Positions 42,146-52,047 of a stretch of DNA of 64,000 nt are shown here, piece by piece (positions within the stretch are counted from its first letter, which is position 1; the number at the start of each line of letters is the position of its first letter). A program made the translations under genes and the position numbers. Source of the stretch: Actinomycetota bacterium (GTDB lineage: Bacteria > Actinomycetota > Thermoleophilia > Miltoncostaeales > Miltoncostaeaceae); NCBI GenBank assembly GCA_020636905.1, contig JACJWX010000007.1, positions 1-64,000 of the forward strand, in the 5' to 3' direction. The notes under the pieces were generated by a model that was given only the letters and a program-made list of their open reading frames with translations, ran no database searches and was not told the origin of the DNA.

Positions 42146-43780
42146 TCACCGCTCGGACAGGTGGGCGCGCCACCCGCCGGCGGCGCTGATGTCCCGGGTG
42201 CCGCGCACGGCCCACTCCTCGCAGACGAACCCCTTGACGACCGCCCCGTCGGCGAGTTCGACGCTGCCGATCGCCAGCGGTGGAGGCACGAGGGCGGTGA
42301 AGGACCCGAACGCCGCCGCGTCGAGTGTCCAGACTTCGACCTCGATCCGGGTACCGCCCTCGGGGACGCGGACGAGCGCCGGTTTCGGCGGGTCGTCTTC
42401 GGGGAGTCGATGGAGCCGGTACCGGGGCGCGGTGGTGGTGCGCCGGTGCAGGCGGGCCCCGCGCCGGGTCAGCTGATGGTTGAGCGGAAGTCCCGAAAGA
42501 TGCGCCCCCACCACGGCGAGCAGGATCGTCCGGTCTGGATCGGCGAGGTCGAAGCGCCGGGCCACCTCGAACAGGAGTGCGTCCCCGTGCGCCGGCGCGA
42601 TGAGCTGAAGCCCGAACGGGCCACCGCTCGGCCGGACACCCGCGGGGACCGAGACCGCGCACAGGCCCATCAGGTTGACGAAGTTCGTGTACGTGCCGAG
42701 GCGGGCGTGGGTGCCGTGCGGATCGGCAAGGGTCTCGACGAGGGTCGGCGCGACGGGCGTCGTGGGGAGGGCCAGGACGTCCATCGTCGCCCACTCCGCT
42801 TCGGCTTCGATGAGCAGCCGGTCACGCTCGGCGAGCCCCCGGAACACCGCGGCGCCATCGACGCCGGCGGCGCCCAGGATGACCTCGCGAACGACGGGGT
42901 CGACCGCGTCCGGATTGGCCCGGATGAAGTCGCCCACCGCGGCGTCCCGCTCGGCGACCCACGGGCCCTCGTAGAGCAGGCGGGCCATTGCGAGGAACGG
43001 CTCCAGATCGATGGGGACGAGTGTCGCGCCAAGGGCGACGAGGCGTTCGAGTGCCTCGTCGAAGAGCGTCGCCGCTTCGACATCGCCGAACCACTGCAGC
43101 TGATCGCGCCGGGGCACACCGACGCGCGGCCGGGCGATGACGCGCGGATCCGCCGTGCACGGGTGGGCTCCGGGGTCGGCCATCGCGCCGAGTGCGGTCC
43201 AGGCGGTGTCGAGGTCACGGGCGAAGACCGAGACACAGTCGAGGCTCCGGCATGCCGGGACCACGCCGAGGCGCGTGGCGATCGATTGCGTCGGCTTGAA
43301 TCCGACGATGCCGTTCATCGCGGCCGGCACACGGCCGGATCCGGCCGTGTCCGTTCCCAGCGCCACGTCCACCAGGCCCGACGCGACGGCCACCGCCGAC
43401 CCGCTGCTCGATCCCCCCGCGATCAGTTCGGGAGCCAGGACCGAGGTGAGCGCTCCGTGCGGCGTCCGGGTCCCCACCAGGCCCGTTGCGAACTGGTCCA
43501 TGTTCGTGGTGCCGACGACCGTCATCCCCGCGGCTTCGAGGCGTTCCACCACGGGGGCGTGCCGGGCGGCGACCTCGCCGTATGCCGGGCATCCCGCCGT
43601 GGTTCGGAACCCGGCCACGTCGATGTTGCCCTTCACGGCCAGCAGCCGACCCGCCAGGGGGCCGTCGGCGTCGACGCATTCGGCCGCGATCGCCGCGTCG
43701 GCGCGCCGATCGATCCAGACCTCGGCGGGTCCCGCCGCGATCCGATCGAGGGCTTCGTCGATGGCGGTGCGGGAGTTCAC
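42146..43780 (-). CDS. atzF: Allophanate hydrolase
   Basis: A 544-residue amidase-signature enzyme with a C-terminal allophanate-hydrolase domain. Catalytic Lys50 is in AVKGNID, the Ser cluster is GGSSSGSAVAVASGL, and the nucleophile Ser is in LGTDTAGSGRVPAAMNG. The C-terminal extension (about 440-544) is typical of AtzF/DUR1,2 allophanate hydrolases. The enzyme splits allophanate into 2 CO2 and 2 NH3. It overlaps the upstream carboxylase stop by 4 bp and is the last gene of that operon. Confidence 0.93.
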   Translation of the reverse strand: MNSRTAIDEALDRIAAGPAEVWIDRRADAAIAAECVDADGPLAGRLLAVKGNIDVAGFRTTAGCPAYGEVAARHAPVVERLEAAGMTVVGTTNMDQFATGLVGTRTPHGALTSVLAPELIAGGSSSGSAVAVASGLVDVALGTDTAGSGRVPAAMNGIVGFKPTQSIATRLGVVPACRSLDCVSVFARDLDTAWTALGAMADPGAHPCTADPRVIARPRVGVPRRDQLQWFGDVEAATLFDEALERLVALGATLVPIDLEPFLAMARLLYEGPWVAERDAAVGDFIRANPDAVDPVVREVILGAAGVDGAAVFRGLAERDRLLIEAEAEWATMDVLALPTTPVAPTLVETLADPHGTHARLGTYTNFVNLMGLCAVSVPAGVRPSGGPFGLQLIAPAHGDALLFEVARRFDLADPDRTILLAVVGAHLSGLPLNHQLTRRGARLHRRTTTAPRYRLHRLPEDDPPKPALVRVPEGGTRIEVEVWTLDAAAFGSFTALVPPPLAIGSVELADGAVVKGFVCEEWAVRGTRDISAAGGWRAHLSER

Positions 43781-46700
43781 GCGTCCTCCTCGAGGGTCAC
43801 CAGGGCCTGTCCCGGGGAAACGAGATCGCCCGGGCTGCAGCAGATGCGCTCGATGGTGCCGGCGCGCGGCGCGACCACCTCGACCTCCATCTTCATGGCC
43901 TCCAGCACCACGAGCACGTCGCCCTCGGCCACCGGGGTCCCCTCGCTTGCCTCCACCTTCCAGACGTTCGCCGCCAGGGTGGCGCTGATCGGATCCCCGC
44001 TTGCCGGGGGCGTCGCGACGTCCGGTGCGGGTGGCGGCTCAGGCGGGGGCGGCTGCGCGGCCCAGCGCTCCCGCTCGGCCGCAAAGGCTCCTCGCTGGGC
44101 TCCGCGGAACGCCTCGGCGGCGTCGGTGGTCCCGGCGAACGCCGCGAGGTGGTGGCCCACGTCGAACGCCGTCTCGGTGATGTCGAGTCTGCGGTCCCCG
44201 TCGCGGACGCCCCGCCGCCAGTCCTGCAGTTCGTCGTGACTGACCGGGAAGAACTCGATCTGATCGAACTGCCGCAGCAGCCACGGGGTGCCCGCCGGAA
44301 AGTCGGGGGTGACGCGGTGGGTGTTCCAGACCGGCACGGTGCGCCCCACGAGCTGGTATCCGCCGGGTCCCTCCATGCCGTAGACGCACAGGTACGCACC
44401 CCCGATCCCGACCGCGTTCTCGGGCGTCCAGGTGCGCGCGGGGTTGTACTTCGTCGTCACCAGACGGTGGACGGGATCGAGGGGCACCGCCACCGGCGCT
44501 CCCAGGTAGACGTCGCCGAGGCCCATCACCAGGTACCGGGCCTCGAACAGGATGCGCTCGACGTCGGCAACGTCGTCGAGTCCGTTGATGCGGCGGATGA
44601 ACTCGGTGTTGCTCGGGCACCAGGGAGCGTCGGCCCGGACCGACCGCATGTAGCGCTCGACGGCGAGCCGGGCGTCCGGGTCCTCCCAGGCGAGTGGAAG
44701 GCGGACGATGCGACTGGGGATCTGCAGCCCGTCCATGTCGGCGAGCGCCGCCTCGGTGGTTTCGACCGCGTCGAGGATGGCGCCGAGGTCGGTCACGTAC
44801 GGGTCGAAGTGGACCTGCAGGGACCGGATTCCGGGGGTCAGATCGATGACCCCGGCGGGACGATCCGCATCGAGTGCGCACATCAGCGCGTGCACGCGGA
44901 TCCGCAGGGCCAGGTCGAGTTCCATGGGGCCGAACTCGACGAGCAGGTTCTCGTCGCCGCTGCGCCGGTAGGTCACTTCGGGCCGCTTCCCGCGTGACGG
45001 AGCGCGGGCCACCACCGCCTCGCGCGGTGGCGTCCGCTCGATGGTGACCGGGCGGGGCGCGGCCAGGTGCTCGACGGCCCATGTCCGCGCCCGGTCGAGA
45101 TCGAGCGCCTCACCCGGATCGACCAGGCGCAGACGCACCCGATCACCGGCCGAGAGCTGGCCGAGCTTCCACAGGTGGGACCGCGCGACCGTCAGGGGGC
45201 ACACGAACCCGCCGAGGCTGGGACCGTCCGGGCCGAGGACCACCGGCATGTCCCCGGTGAAGTCCACGGCGCCGACCGCATAGGGCGTGTCGTGGATGTT
45301 GGACGGGTGCAGCCCGGCATCGCCGCCGTCGGGGCGCACCCACTCAGGAACGGGCCCCATGAGCCGGACACCCGTGCGGTCGCTGTTGTGGTGCACGGTC
45401 CAGGTCGCGTCGAGCATGCGGTCGACGGAATCGCCGGTCAGGAAGTCGGGTGCGGCGTGCGGGCCGTACACCACGCCGATCTCCCAATCGGAATCGAGCC
45501 ACGGGATCAGGGTGTCCGGGGCGGCGGAGGCCGGCGCGGGTGTCGACGCGCGTTCGGGATCGAGCCGGAGCACGTCCCCCGCCTGGAGGGGCCGGCCCGC
45601 GTGCCCGCCGAACCCGCCCAGCGCGAACGTGCCGCGGCTTCCCAGGAAGCGGGGCGCCTGGAACCCGCCCCGGACGGCGAGGTAGGCCCTGGCCCCATGG
45701 CCCTCGACCGCCCCCAGGCGGAGCGCTCCGCCCGCCGGCACACCAATCGGGGTCCATCGCGGCACCGGCTCGCCGTCGAGGGTCGCGCCCATGTCGGCGC
45801 CGGCCAGGCAGATCGTCGTCGCCCGCATGAAGACCAGCGACGGCCCGATCCGGGTCATCTCCAGGACCAGGTCCTCGGACTCGTTGCCCAGCAGGCGGTT
45901 GGCAAGCCGGTGGGACCAGTCGTCCATCGGTCCGGATGGCGGTACCCCCACCGACCAGTAGCCACGTCGGCCGGGCCAGTCGTGCAACGTCGCGCTCAGA
46001 CCGGCCGCGCGCACTTCGACCGTGGGCGTGGAGGTGTCGAGGCCGGCGAGCAACGAGGTCGAGATCTCGCCGCCGCGCATCGCGGCGCCCCGGGCCAGGT
46101 CCCGCAGCATGGGGAGGTTGGTCTCGATGCCCCACACCTCGCTGCGCGACAGCGCGTCGCCCAGCGCGTCGAGGGCCGCGGATCGATCCTCACGGTGCAC
46201 GATCAGCTTTGCGAGCAGGGGGTCGTAGTGGGGGGTCAGTTCGGTCCCCGCCTCGACCCATGTGTCGATCCGGATGTCGTCGGGGAACTCCACCGACGTG
46301 AGGGTGCCGACGCTCGGGCGGAACTCGCGGGCGGGGTCTTCGGCGTAGACCCGCGCCTGGATCGCGTGTCCCCTGGGTCCTCGGCCGGTCCACTGGCCCA
46401 GCACGTTCTCGCCCCGGGCCTGCCGCAGCATCCAGGCGACCAGGTCGATGTCCAGGACGGCCTCGGTGACGCCGTGCTCGACCTGCAGCCGGGTGTTGAC
46501 CTCCAGGAAGTGCGGCTGTCCCGAGTCGCGGTCGAGGATGAACTCGACGGTCCCGGCCGATCGGTAGGCGACGGCTTCACCGAGGGCGATGGCGGCGTCA
46601 TGGATGATCTCCCGCACGTCATCGGGCAGGTCGGGAGCCGGCGCCTCTTCGACGACCTTCTGCTGGCGGCGTTGGATCGAGCAGTCGCGGTCGCCGAGCG

Positions 46701-47364
46701 CGACCACGCGGCCGGCGCCGTCACCGAAGATCTGGACCTCCACGTGGCGTGCGCGTGTGATGTACCGCTCCAGGTAGACGGTGCCCACACCGAAGCTCGC
46801 CTCGGCGAGGTGGGTGACCCGAGCGTGGTGTTCGCGAAGGTCCCGGGGGGTGTGGCAGACGGCCATTCCGATGCCGCCGCCGCCGGCGACGCTCTTGAGG
46901 ATCACCGGATAGCCGATCGCCTCGGCCTGTTCGAGGGCGTCGTGGACCGAGTCGACGGCGGGCGAGCCGGGGAGCATCGGGACCCCGCATTCGGCGGCGA
47001 GCGCCCGGGCCGCGTCCTTGTGCCCGAATGCGCCGATCTGTGCCGGGGTGGGCCCGCAGAACGCCATCCCGGCGTCCTCGACGGCGGCGGCGAAGACCGC
47101 GTTCTCGCTGAGGAAGCCGTAGCCGGGGTGCACCATCGAGGCCCCGGTCTCGGCCGCTGCGGCCAGGACGGCCGCGGTGTCGAGGTAGCTCTCCGCCGGC
47201 GGACCCCCGCCGAGCCTGACCGCGCGGTCGGCGACGCGGACGTGCGGGCTGGAGACGTCCGCGTCGGAGTACACGGCGACCCCGGCCATGCCGAGGGCGG
47301 CCACCGAGCGAAGGATGCGAACGGCGATCTCGCCGCGATTCGCGACGAGCACGACGCCGTTCAC
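43777..47364 (-). CDS. Urea/guanidine carboxylase (biotin-dependent, three-domain)
   Basis: A 1195-residue enzyme. Biotin carboxylase is about 1-450 (VVLVANRGEIAVRI, HPGYGFLSEN, GGGGIGMA, LEVNTRLQVEHGVTEA). The carboxyltransferase part follows, with KipA/KipI-like domains (VPPSGPMDDWSHRLANRLLGN, FGSRGTF-type, and LVEFGPMELDLALRIRVHAL). A BCCP domain ends with LEAMKMEVEVVAPRAG. It carboxylates urea to allophanate, or guanidine to carboxyguanidine. The neighbouring DUF1989 pair and the ABC importer are the arrangement now assigned to guanidine. GTG 47364 has GGAGG upstream, and overlaps the DUF1989 gene before it. Confidence 0.93.
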   Translation of the reverse strand: MNGVVLVANRGEIAVRILRSVAALGMAGVAVYSDADVSSPHVRVADRAVRLGGGPPAESYLDTAAVLAAAAETGASMVHPGYGFLSENAVFAAAVEDAGMAFCGPTPAQIGAFGHKDAARALAAECGVPMLPGSPAVDSVHDALEQAEAIGYPVILKSVAGGGGIGMAVCHTPRDLREHHARVTHLAEASFGVGTVYLERYITRARHVEVQIFGDGAGRVVALGDRDCSIQRRQQKVVEEAPAPDLPDDVREIIHDAAIALGEAVAYRSAGTVEFILDRDSGQPHFLEVNTRLQVEHGVTEAVLDIDLVAWMLRQARGENVLGQWTGRGPRGHAIQARVYAEDPAREFRPSVGTLTSVEFPDDIRIDTWVEAGTELTPHYDPLLAKLIVHREDRSAALDALGDALSRSEVWGIETNLPMLRDLARGAAMRGGEISTSLLAGLDTSTPTVEVRAAGLSATLHDWPGRRGYWSVGVPPSGPMDDWSHRLANRLLGNESEDLVLEMTRIGPSLVFMRATTICLAGADMGATLDGEPVPRWTPIGVPAGGALRLGAVEGHGARAYLAVRGGFQAPRFLGSRGTFALGGFGGHAGRPLQAGDVLRLDPERASTPAPASAAPDTLIPWLDSDWEIGVVYGPHAAPDFLTGDSVDRMLDATWTVHHNSDRTGVRLMGPVPEWVRPDGGDAGLHPSNIHDTPYAVGAVDFTGDMPVVLGPDGPSLGGFVCPLTVARSHLWKLGQLSAGDRVRLRLVDPGEALDLDRARTWAVEHLAAPRPVTIERTPPREAVVARAPSRGKRPEVTYRRSGDENLLVEFGPMELDLALRIRVHALMCALDADRPAGVIDLTPGIRSLQVHFDPYVTDLGAILDAVETTEAALADMDGLQIPSRIVRLPLAWEDPDARLAVERYMRSVRADAPWCPSNTEFIRRINGLDDVADVERILFEARYLVMGLGDVYLGAPVAVPLDPVHRLVTTKYNPARTWTPENAVGIGGAYLCVYGMEGPGGYQLVGRTVPVWNTHRVTPDFPAGTPWLLRQFDQIEFFPVSHDELQDWRRGVRDGDRRLDITETAFDVGHHLAAFAGTTDAAEAFRGAQRGAFAAERERWAAQPPPPEPPPAPDVATPPASGDPISATLAANVWKVEASEGTPVAEGDVLVVLEAMKMEVEVVAPRAGTIERICCSPGDLVSPGQALVTLEEDA

Positions 47365-47972
47365 GCGGAACCTCCGCGTATGACGAGTCTGACCGGCGTG
47401 GGATCGAACCCGTTGCACGGGTTGTTGATCTGCGGGCAGTTCGAGATCAGCACCAGCGTGTCCATCACCGCCTCGAGCACGACGTGCAGGCCGGGCGCGG
47501 AGATGCCGTCGACGATGCCAAGGGTTCCATCCGCTTCCACCGGAACGTTCATGAACCAGTTGATGTTGCTGACCAGGTCCCGCTTGCCCAGCCCGTGCCG
47601 GGCACCCTCCTGGAGGAAGTTCTCCACACACGCGTGCTGGTGCCTGGTGTGGTGGCCGTACCTGAGCGTGTTGGACTCCTGGCTGCAGGCGCCGCCGATG
47701 GTGTCGTGCCGCCCGCAGGTGTCCGAAACCACCCGCATCAGCACGTTGCCCTCGTTCGATCGCAGCTCGCTGCCGGTCGTCAGGAAGATGTTGCCCCGGG
47801 CGCTGATCGTGTCCTGGGCGCTGTAGCGCTCCTCCGTTCGGTGGGCGTTGTAGAGCAGGCAGTCCACCGCCTGGTTGCCGCCCTCGTCGACGATCTCCAG
47901 CGTCGCCCCGGCGGGCACGACGCCGCTCCACGGCGCACGCGCCGGGACGACCACATCCAGGGTCGGGCTCAA
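47361..47972 (-). CDS. DUF1989 urea-carboxylase-associated protein (likely carboxyguanidine deiminase subunit)
   Basis: A 203-residue DUF1989 protein. Visible blocks are GATLEIVDEGGNQAVDCLLYNA, the metal-like RHDTIGGACSQESNTLRYG and RHQHACVENF, NINWFMNVP and the C-terminal ISNCPQINNPCNG. The many Cys/His suggest a metal site. The family is linked to carboxyguanidine deiminases (CgdA/CgdB), which need two such proteins. The start is TTG 47972, with GGGAGG before it, overlapping the previous stop (TTGA). Confidence 0.88.
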   Translation of the reverse strand: MSPTLDVVVPARAPWSGVVPAGATLEIVDEGGNQAVDCLLYNAHRTEERYSAQDTISARGNIFLTTGSELRSNEGNVLMRVVSDTCGRHDTIGGACSQESNTLRYGHHTRHQHACVENFLQEGARHGLGKRDLVSNINWFMNVPVEADGTLGIVDGISAPGLHVVLEAVMDTLVLISNCPQINNPCNGFDPTPVRLVIRGGSA

Positions 47973-48817
47973 CGCGCACCTCCCGCGTCGCAGAGCTCGT
48001 CCGTGTTGTCGAACGCCCGCGCCCGTTCCGGGCTCGATCCGCGGATGGGATCGTCCGACGCGGCGGGTGCGCCGGTCCACGCGGTGAGTCGCACCGGAGT
48101 GGCGGTGTAGGCCGGGCGGGTGTCGAGCCGATGCGGGCAGTTCGCCACCGACACCAGCAGGTCCATCTCCGCCCGCAACGTCACGTGGCGACCGGGTGCC
48201 GCGGCGCCGTCGAGCACCAGTGCCCCGTCGGGCTCCACGACGACTCGCTTGAACAGGTTCACCGCCGCCGGCAGGTCGCGGCCGGTGAGCCCGTGTTTGG
48301 CCAGCCCGTTCAGCAGCCGTTCCCGTGCGGACGGATGCGCTCCCCACGCGTCACCGCTCCCGTAGCGGGCGGTGTTGTCGGCCGGCGTGGACGGGCCGCA
48401 CATCGTGTCGTGGCGGGCCGAGGTGTCCTCAATGAACGAGGCCATTGCGCGCCCCATGTCCGACAGCAACACCGACGCGGGCCCCGGGTAGGCCTGCCAC
48501 TGCACCTTGACCGTGTCGGCCACGTTCAGGCGTTCGGTCGGCGCGTCGGCCCGATGCAGGACCATCGCCACGCACGCGTCTCCCTCCACATCCAGGAGCC
48601 GGAGCCGCGCGCCGCGGGGCAGGCGGTGCGTGGCGGCCCCGCCCGGTCCGAGCGTCTCCTCCCAGATCATCGCCTCCGCGGCGACGCCCGGCGGACGATC
48701 GGTCGCCGTGCGGGCCGGCACGGTCGGCTGTGTGGCGGCCGCCGTTCCCGCCTGGGATCGGGCATGGGCGCGCGCGGCGTGTGTCGTTGCGGTGCTCGAC
48801 CCGGGAGAGAGGGCCAC
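47969..48817 (-). CDS. DUF1989 urea-carboxylase-associated protein 2 (second subunit)
   Basis: A 282-residue DUF1989 protein and first gene of the catabolic operon. After a 60-residue low-complexity leader it has GARLRLLDVEGDACVAMVLH, SARHDTMCGPSTPADNTARYG, NLFKRVVVEPDG and VSVANCPHRLDTRPAY, aligning with its downstream neighbour. The GTG at 48817 has GGAGG five bases upstream, directly next to the palindrome at 48828-48852. Together the two proteins would deiminate carboxyguanidine to allophanate and ammonia. The alternative is a urea-carboxylase accessory role. Confidence 0.88.
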   Translation of the reverse strand: MALSPGSSTATTHAARAHARSQAGTAAATQPTVPARTATDRPPGVAAEAMIWEETLGPGGAATHRLPRGARLRLLDVEGDACVAMVLHRADAPTERLNVADTVKVQWQAYPGPASVLLSDMGRAMASFIEDTSARHDTMCGPSTPADNTARYGSGDAWGAHPSARERLLNGLAKHGLTGRDLPAAVNLFKRVVVEPDGALVLDGAAAPGRHVTLRAEMDLLVSVANCPHRLDTRPAYTATPVRLTAWTGAPAASDDPIRGSSPERARAFDNTDELCDAGGAR

Positions 48818-48827
48818 GCTGACCTCC

Positions 48828-48852
48828 GACTTTCGATGAGCGTTAGAAAGTC
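48828..48852. promoter_or_regulatory. TetR-type operator upstream of the carboxylase operon
   Basis: GACTTTC (48828-48834) and GAAAGTC (48846-48852) are exact complements with 11 bp between. The 21-bp core is CTTTC-N11-GAAAG. It abuts the ribosome site of the first DUF1989 gene and lies in the region between it and the divergent TetR gene. The same core recurs at 52048-52068. Confidence 0.65.
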
Positions 48853-48997
48853 CCTCCACGCTCGCGCGTCGGTGAGCCAAAGTCAAGCGACGGGTGACGA
48901 TCATCGGTCGTGGCCCCGGCGGCAGCGCGCGGCGCCCCTGGCTGCGTACACTCCCGGTCAGCGCCATGACCCCGACCCCAGACACGACGACCCGGCG

Positions 48998-49690
48998 ATG
49001 AGGCGACGGCACGTCGGACGGCCGCGGGCGGACGGCAGCCGCAACGAGGGGCATCCACGCGACGAGATCATCGCCGTCGCGAGCCGGCTGTTCTCGGAAC
49101 ACGGCGTGGCGCGGACCACCATGAGCGAGATCGCCCGGCGCTCCGGGCTCAGGCAGTCCTCGGTCTACTACCACTTCAAGGACCGGGACCAGATCCTCGT
49201 CGAGATCGTCTCGGTGGCGAACCGGGTCATCCTGGAACACCTCGAGCGGGTGACCGCCGACGGCGGGAGCGCCGCCGAGCGTCTCTACCGCCTGCTCCGG
49301 TTCGACGCCCGGCAGATGTGCCGATTCGCGTTCGACATCAACGAGATCTACCGCCTCGGCGCGTTGCAGGACGAGCGCTTCGCGGACTTCTGGAACGAGC
49401 GCCAGGAACTCAACGACGCGGTGGCGGCGCTGATCGCCGAAGGCATCGCCGACGGGGCCCTGCGCGAGGTGGACCCGACCCTCACCGCGCTGGTGCTGCT
49501 CTCGAACGACGAGGGCACGCAGAACTGGTTCCGGTCGATGGGCGAGTTCGGCCAGGTGGGCGGTGAGCACTACGACCCCGAGGACATCGCCACCTTCGTC
49601 GCCGATCTGGCCCTTGCGGGGTTGCTCCGCGACCGCGACGAGGTCGATCACCTGCGTGCGCGCGCACTGGAGCTCGACCCCCGCGACTGA
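48998..49690 (+). CDS. TetR family transcription regulator
   Basis: A 230-residue repressor. The TetR helix-turn-helix is RDEIIAVASRLFSEHG then TTMSEIARRSGLRQSSVYYHF and DRDQILVEIV. The C-terminal ligand domain carries RFAFDINEIYRLGALQDERF. It is divergent from the carboxylase operon and followed by the creatininase and glutamine synthetase genes, so it likely controls nitrogen compound use. Palindromes next to both operons suit a dimeric TetR. The ATG at 48998 is used; longer frames lie upstream. Confidence 0.88.
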   Translation: MRRRHVGRPRADGSRNEGHPRDEIIAVASRLFSEHGVARTTMSEIARRSGLRQSSVYYHFKDRDQILVEIVSVANRVILEHLERVTADGGSAAERLYRLLRFDARQMCRFAFDINEIYRLGALQDERFADFWNERQELNDAVAALIAEGIADGALREVDPTLTALVLLSNDEGTQNWFRSMGEFGQVGGEHYDPEDIATFVADLALAGLLRDRDEVDHLRARALELDPRD

Positions 49691-49843
49691 GTTCGTCAGG
49701 GTCGGCGCACCGAGGCCCTTTTCGGCCCCCCTCGGCGGGTGTGCGGCGAGCGGGCCGTTTCGCCCCAGGTCCGGATGGCGCCCCCGTCGCTTGTGCCATG
49801 TGGATGATGAGGCGGGCGGGCCGCCCTCCCTACTGTGCCGCGC

Positions 49844-50623
49844 ATGCCATTGTCCGAACCCGCTGCCGAAACACCCGTTCTCTGGGATTCGCTGAGCTGG
49901 CCCGAGCTTGCCGCGCTCATCGAGGGCGGCCTCGACACGGTCATGCTCCCGGTCGGGGCCACCGAACAGCACGGCCCTCACCTGCCGCTCGGCATGGACA
50001 CTCTCGCCGCGCTCGCGGTGACCCATGGGGCGTCGGCCCGGACGGGCATCCCGGTGCTGCCGCCCATCAGCGTCGGCTGTTCACTCGGCCACACCGCCCG
50101 CTGGCCCGGAACGCTCTCGCTCCGCCCCGGGACCCTGGCCCGGGTGGTCACCGACATCGCCGAGTGGCTTCACGAGTCGGGCATCCGGCGGCTGGTGATG
50201 ATCAACGGCCACGTCACGAATCACGCGCCGCTGCGGTGCGCGCTGGAGGAGATCCGCCACGACTTCCGCGACATGCGGGTGGCGCTCCGGTCGTTGTGGG
50301 ACCTGTCACCCGACATTCACGCGGCGTACCACGATGATGCCGTCAATTTCCACGCCAATCGTGCGGAAACGGCGCTCGTGATGGCCGTGCGACCCGACCT
50401 CGTGCGACTCGACCTGGCCACCGATCAGCCCGATCGTGGCCGGGATGCCGTGTTCAGCTACCGGGTGGACCAGGAGACGGCGTCCGGCGTCGTGGGAATC
50501 CCGACCCTGGCGACCGTGCCGGAAGGGGAAGCGCTGGTCGAAGGGTGCATCACGGCGCTGGTCGATCTGCTCGACCGGGCGCGGCTCGAACGTCCGCCGA
50601 TCGACATGGAGGAACCGCGGTGA
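49844..50623 (+). CDS. Creatininase-family amidohydrolase
   Basis: A 259-residue metal-dependent amidohydrolase. Motifs are LPVGATEQHGPHLPLGMDT with Glu, His and Asp metal ligands, GHTARWPGTLSL, a metal-binding MINGHVTNH, and a DAVNFHANRAETALVM end with a further Glu. Creatininases open cyclic amides; relatives act in formamide, riboflavin and mycofactocin pathways. Beside a guanidine/urea system it might supply guanidine-type nitrogen. ATG 49844 is chosen; GTG 49835 is possible. Its stop overlaps the next start. Confidence 0.85.
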   Translation: MPLSEPAAETPVLWDSLSWPELAALIEGGLDTVMLPVGATEQHGPHLPLGMDTLAALAVTHGASARTGIPVLPPISVGCSLGHTARWPGTLSLRPGTLARVVTDIAEWLHESGIRRLVMINGHVTNHAPLRCALEEIRHDFRDMRVALRSLWDLSPDIHAAYHDDAVNFHANRAETALVMAVRPDLVRLDLATDQPDRGRDAVFSYRVDQETASGVVGIPTLATVPEGEALVEGCITALVDLLDRARLERPPIDMEEPR

Positions 50624-51978
50624 CGACATCAATCGAGCAGCCCGCACGTGCGCTCGTACGCGACCTGGAGGCCGCCGGCGTCCGCAACGCCCTCGCGAGC
50701 TTCGTCGACATCCACGGCATCTCCAAAGGGAAGGTGGTGCCCATCCGGCATCTGGCCGACATGCTGCAGGGATCGGAGCTCTACACGGGCGCGGCGCTGG
50801 ACGGGGTTCCTCAGGCCGTCAATGACGAGGAGGTTTCCGCGCATCCCGACCCCGAGTCCGTGATGCTGCTTCCGTGGCAGCCCGAGATCGCGTGGTTCGC
50901 CAGCGACCTGCACCTTCACGGGATGCCCTTCGAGGCCTGCAGCCGCGGGATCCTGCGGCGGGCCCTGGCGGTGGCCGCGGACCTCGGATACCGATTCAAC
51001 CTCGGGGTCGAAACCGAGTTCTACGTCCTGCGGGAGCACGAGGGCGGCGTCGCGCCCGCCTCGGCCCGCGACACCCTGGACAGGCCCTGCTACGACATCC
51101 GCGGGATGCTCGACAACTACGCGTGGGCGTCCGAACTCATCGAGGCCATGAACGGGCTCGGATGGGACGTCTACTCCTGGGACCACGAAGACGGGAACGG
51201 GCAGTTCGAGACCGACTTCGCCTTCGCCGACGCGCTGGTCACGGCCGACCGGGTGACGTTCTTCCGGCTGCTGGTGAACGAGATCGTCCGACCCCACGGA
51301 CTCTTCGCGACGTTCATGCCCAAGCCGTTCGGCGACCGAACCGGTAGCGGGGCGCATTTCAACATGTCGCTGGCCGACATCGACACGGGTCGGAACCTGT
51401 TCGCCGACGGCGACGATCCGCGCGGCTGCGGGCTCTCGGAACTCGGCTACGCGTTCATCGCCGGCGTGCTCCGGCACGCGGGCGCGGTGTGTGCGCTGAT
51501 CGCCCCGACGGTGAACAGCTACAAGCGGCTGGTGAGCCGGGGGAGCATGAGCGGCTTCACGTGGGCGCCGGTGCAGGTGTCGTTCGGCAGCAACAACCGC
51601 ACGAACATGCTGCGCATCCCGCTCGCGGGCGGACGTGTGGAGTGCCGGGCGGCGGACATCTCGTGCAACCCCTATCTGGGGGCGGCGCTCATCCTGCGCG
51701 CCGGACTCGAGGGGATCACCGAGCGCCTCGACCCCGGCGAGCCGTTCCACGAGGACATGTACGCGTACGGTCCAGGCGAGCTGGAGGCCATGGGCATCCG
51801 TTTTCTCCCCAGGACGCTCGGCGAGGCCGTCGAGCAGCTGGCGGCCGACCCGCTCGCCCGCGACGTGATGGGGCCCCTGATGCACGACACCTTCGTCGGC
51901 TTCAAGCGCGGGGAGTGGGACGAGTACCACACCCACGTGTCCGACTGGGAGCGTGACCGCTACCTCAGGATGTTCTGA
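50620..51978 (+). CDS. Glutamine synthetase-like enzyme (GlnT/type III-like)
   Basis: A 452-residue glutamine synthetase homologue. It has FVDIHGISKGKVVPI near the N-terminus, GVETEFYVL, DHEDGNGQFETDF with metal Glu residues, the ATP loop FMPKPFGDRTGSGAHFNMSL, and the substrate loop NRTNMLRIPL with a later EYHTHVSDWERDRYL. These fit the GlnT/type III-like ligases, which make glutamine or gamma-glutamylmethylamide. It would trap ammonia or an amine released by the local amidohydrolases. GTG 50620, with GGAGG, overlaps the creatininase stop. Confidence 0.87.
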   Translation: MTTSIEQPARALVRDLEAAGVRNALASFVDIHGISKGKVVPIRHLADMLQGSELYTGAALDGVPQAVNDEEVSAHPDPESVMLLPWQPEIAWFASDLHLHGMPFEACSRGILRRALAVAADLGYRFNLGVETEFYVLREHEGGVAPASARDTLDRPCYDIRGMLDNYAWASELIEAMNGLGWDVYSWDHEDGNGQFETDFAFADALVTADRVTFFRLLVNEIVRPHGLFATFMPKPFGDRTGSGAHFNMSLADIDTGRNLFADGDDPRGCGLSELGYAFIAGVLRHAGAVCALIAPTVNSYKRLVSRGSMSGFTWAPVQVSFGSNNRTNMLRIPLAGGRVECRAADISCNPYLGAALILRAGLEGITERLDPGEPFHEDMYAYGPGELEAMGIRFLPRTLGEAVEQLAADPLARDVMGPLMHDTFVGFKRGEWDEYHTHVSDWERDRYLRMF

Positions 51979-52047
51979 GCGTGTTCGCCACCGGGACAAG
52001 GACGGGCCGGTCCGTTTGCTCCATCGGGCCCACGGCGCGCCCGGCAC

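Noticed and set aside
45067..47826. Long plus-strand open frame of 919 codons
   Set aside because: It is antisense to the carboxylase gene, has no domain signature and is rich in Arg, Gly and His, as expected for a shadow frame in high-GC DNA.
48818..48997. Possible guanidine-I (ykkC) riboswitch before the carboxylase operon
   Set aside because: I looked on the minus strand for the conserved ykkC core segments and did not find them; the region instead holds a palindrome suited to a repressor. A covariance-model search would settle it.
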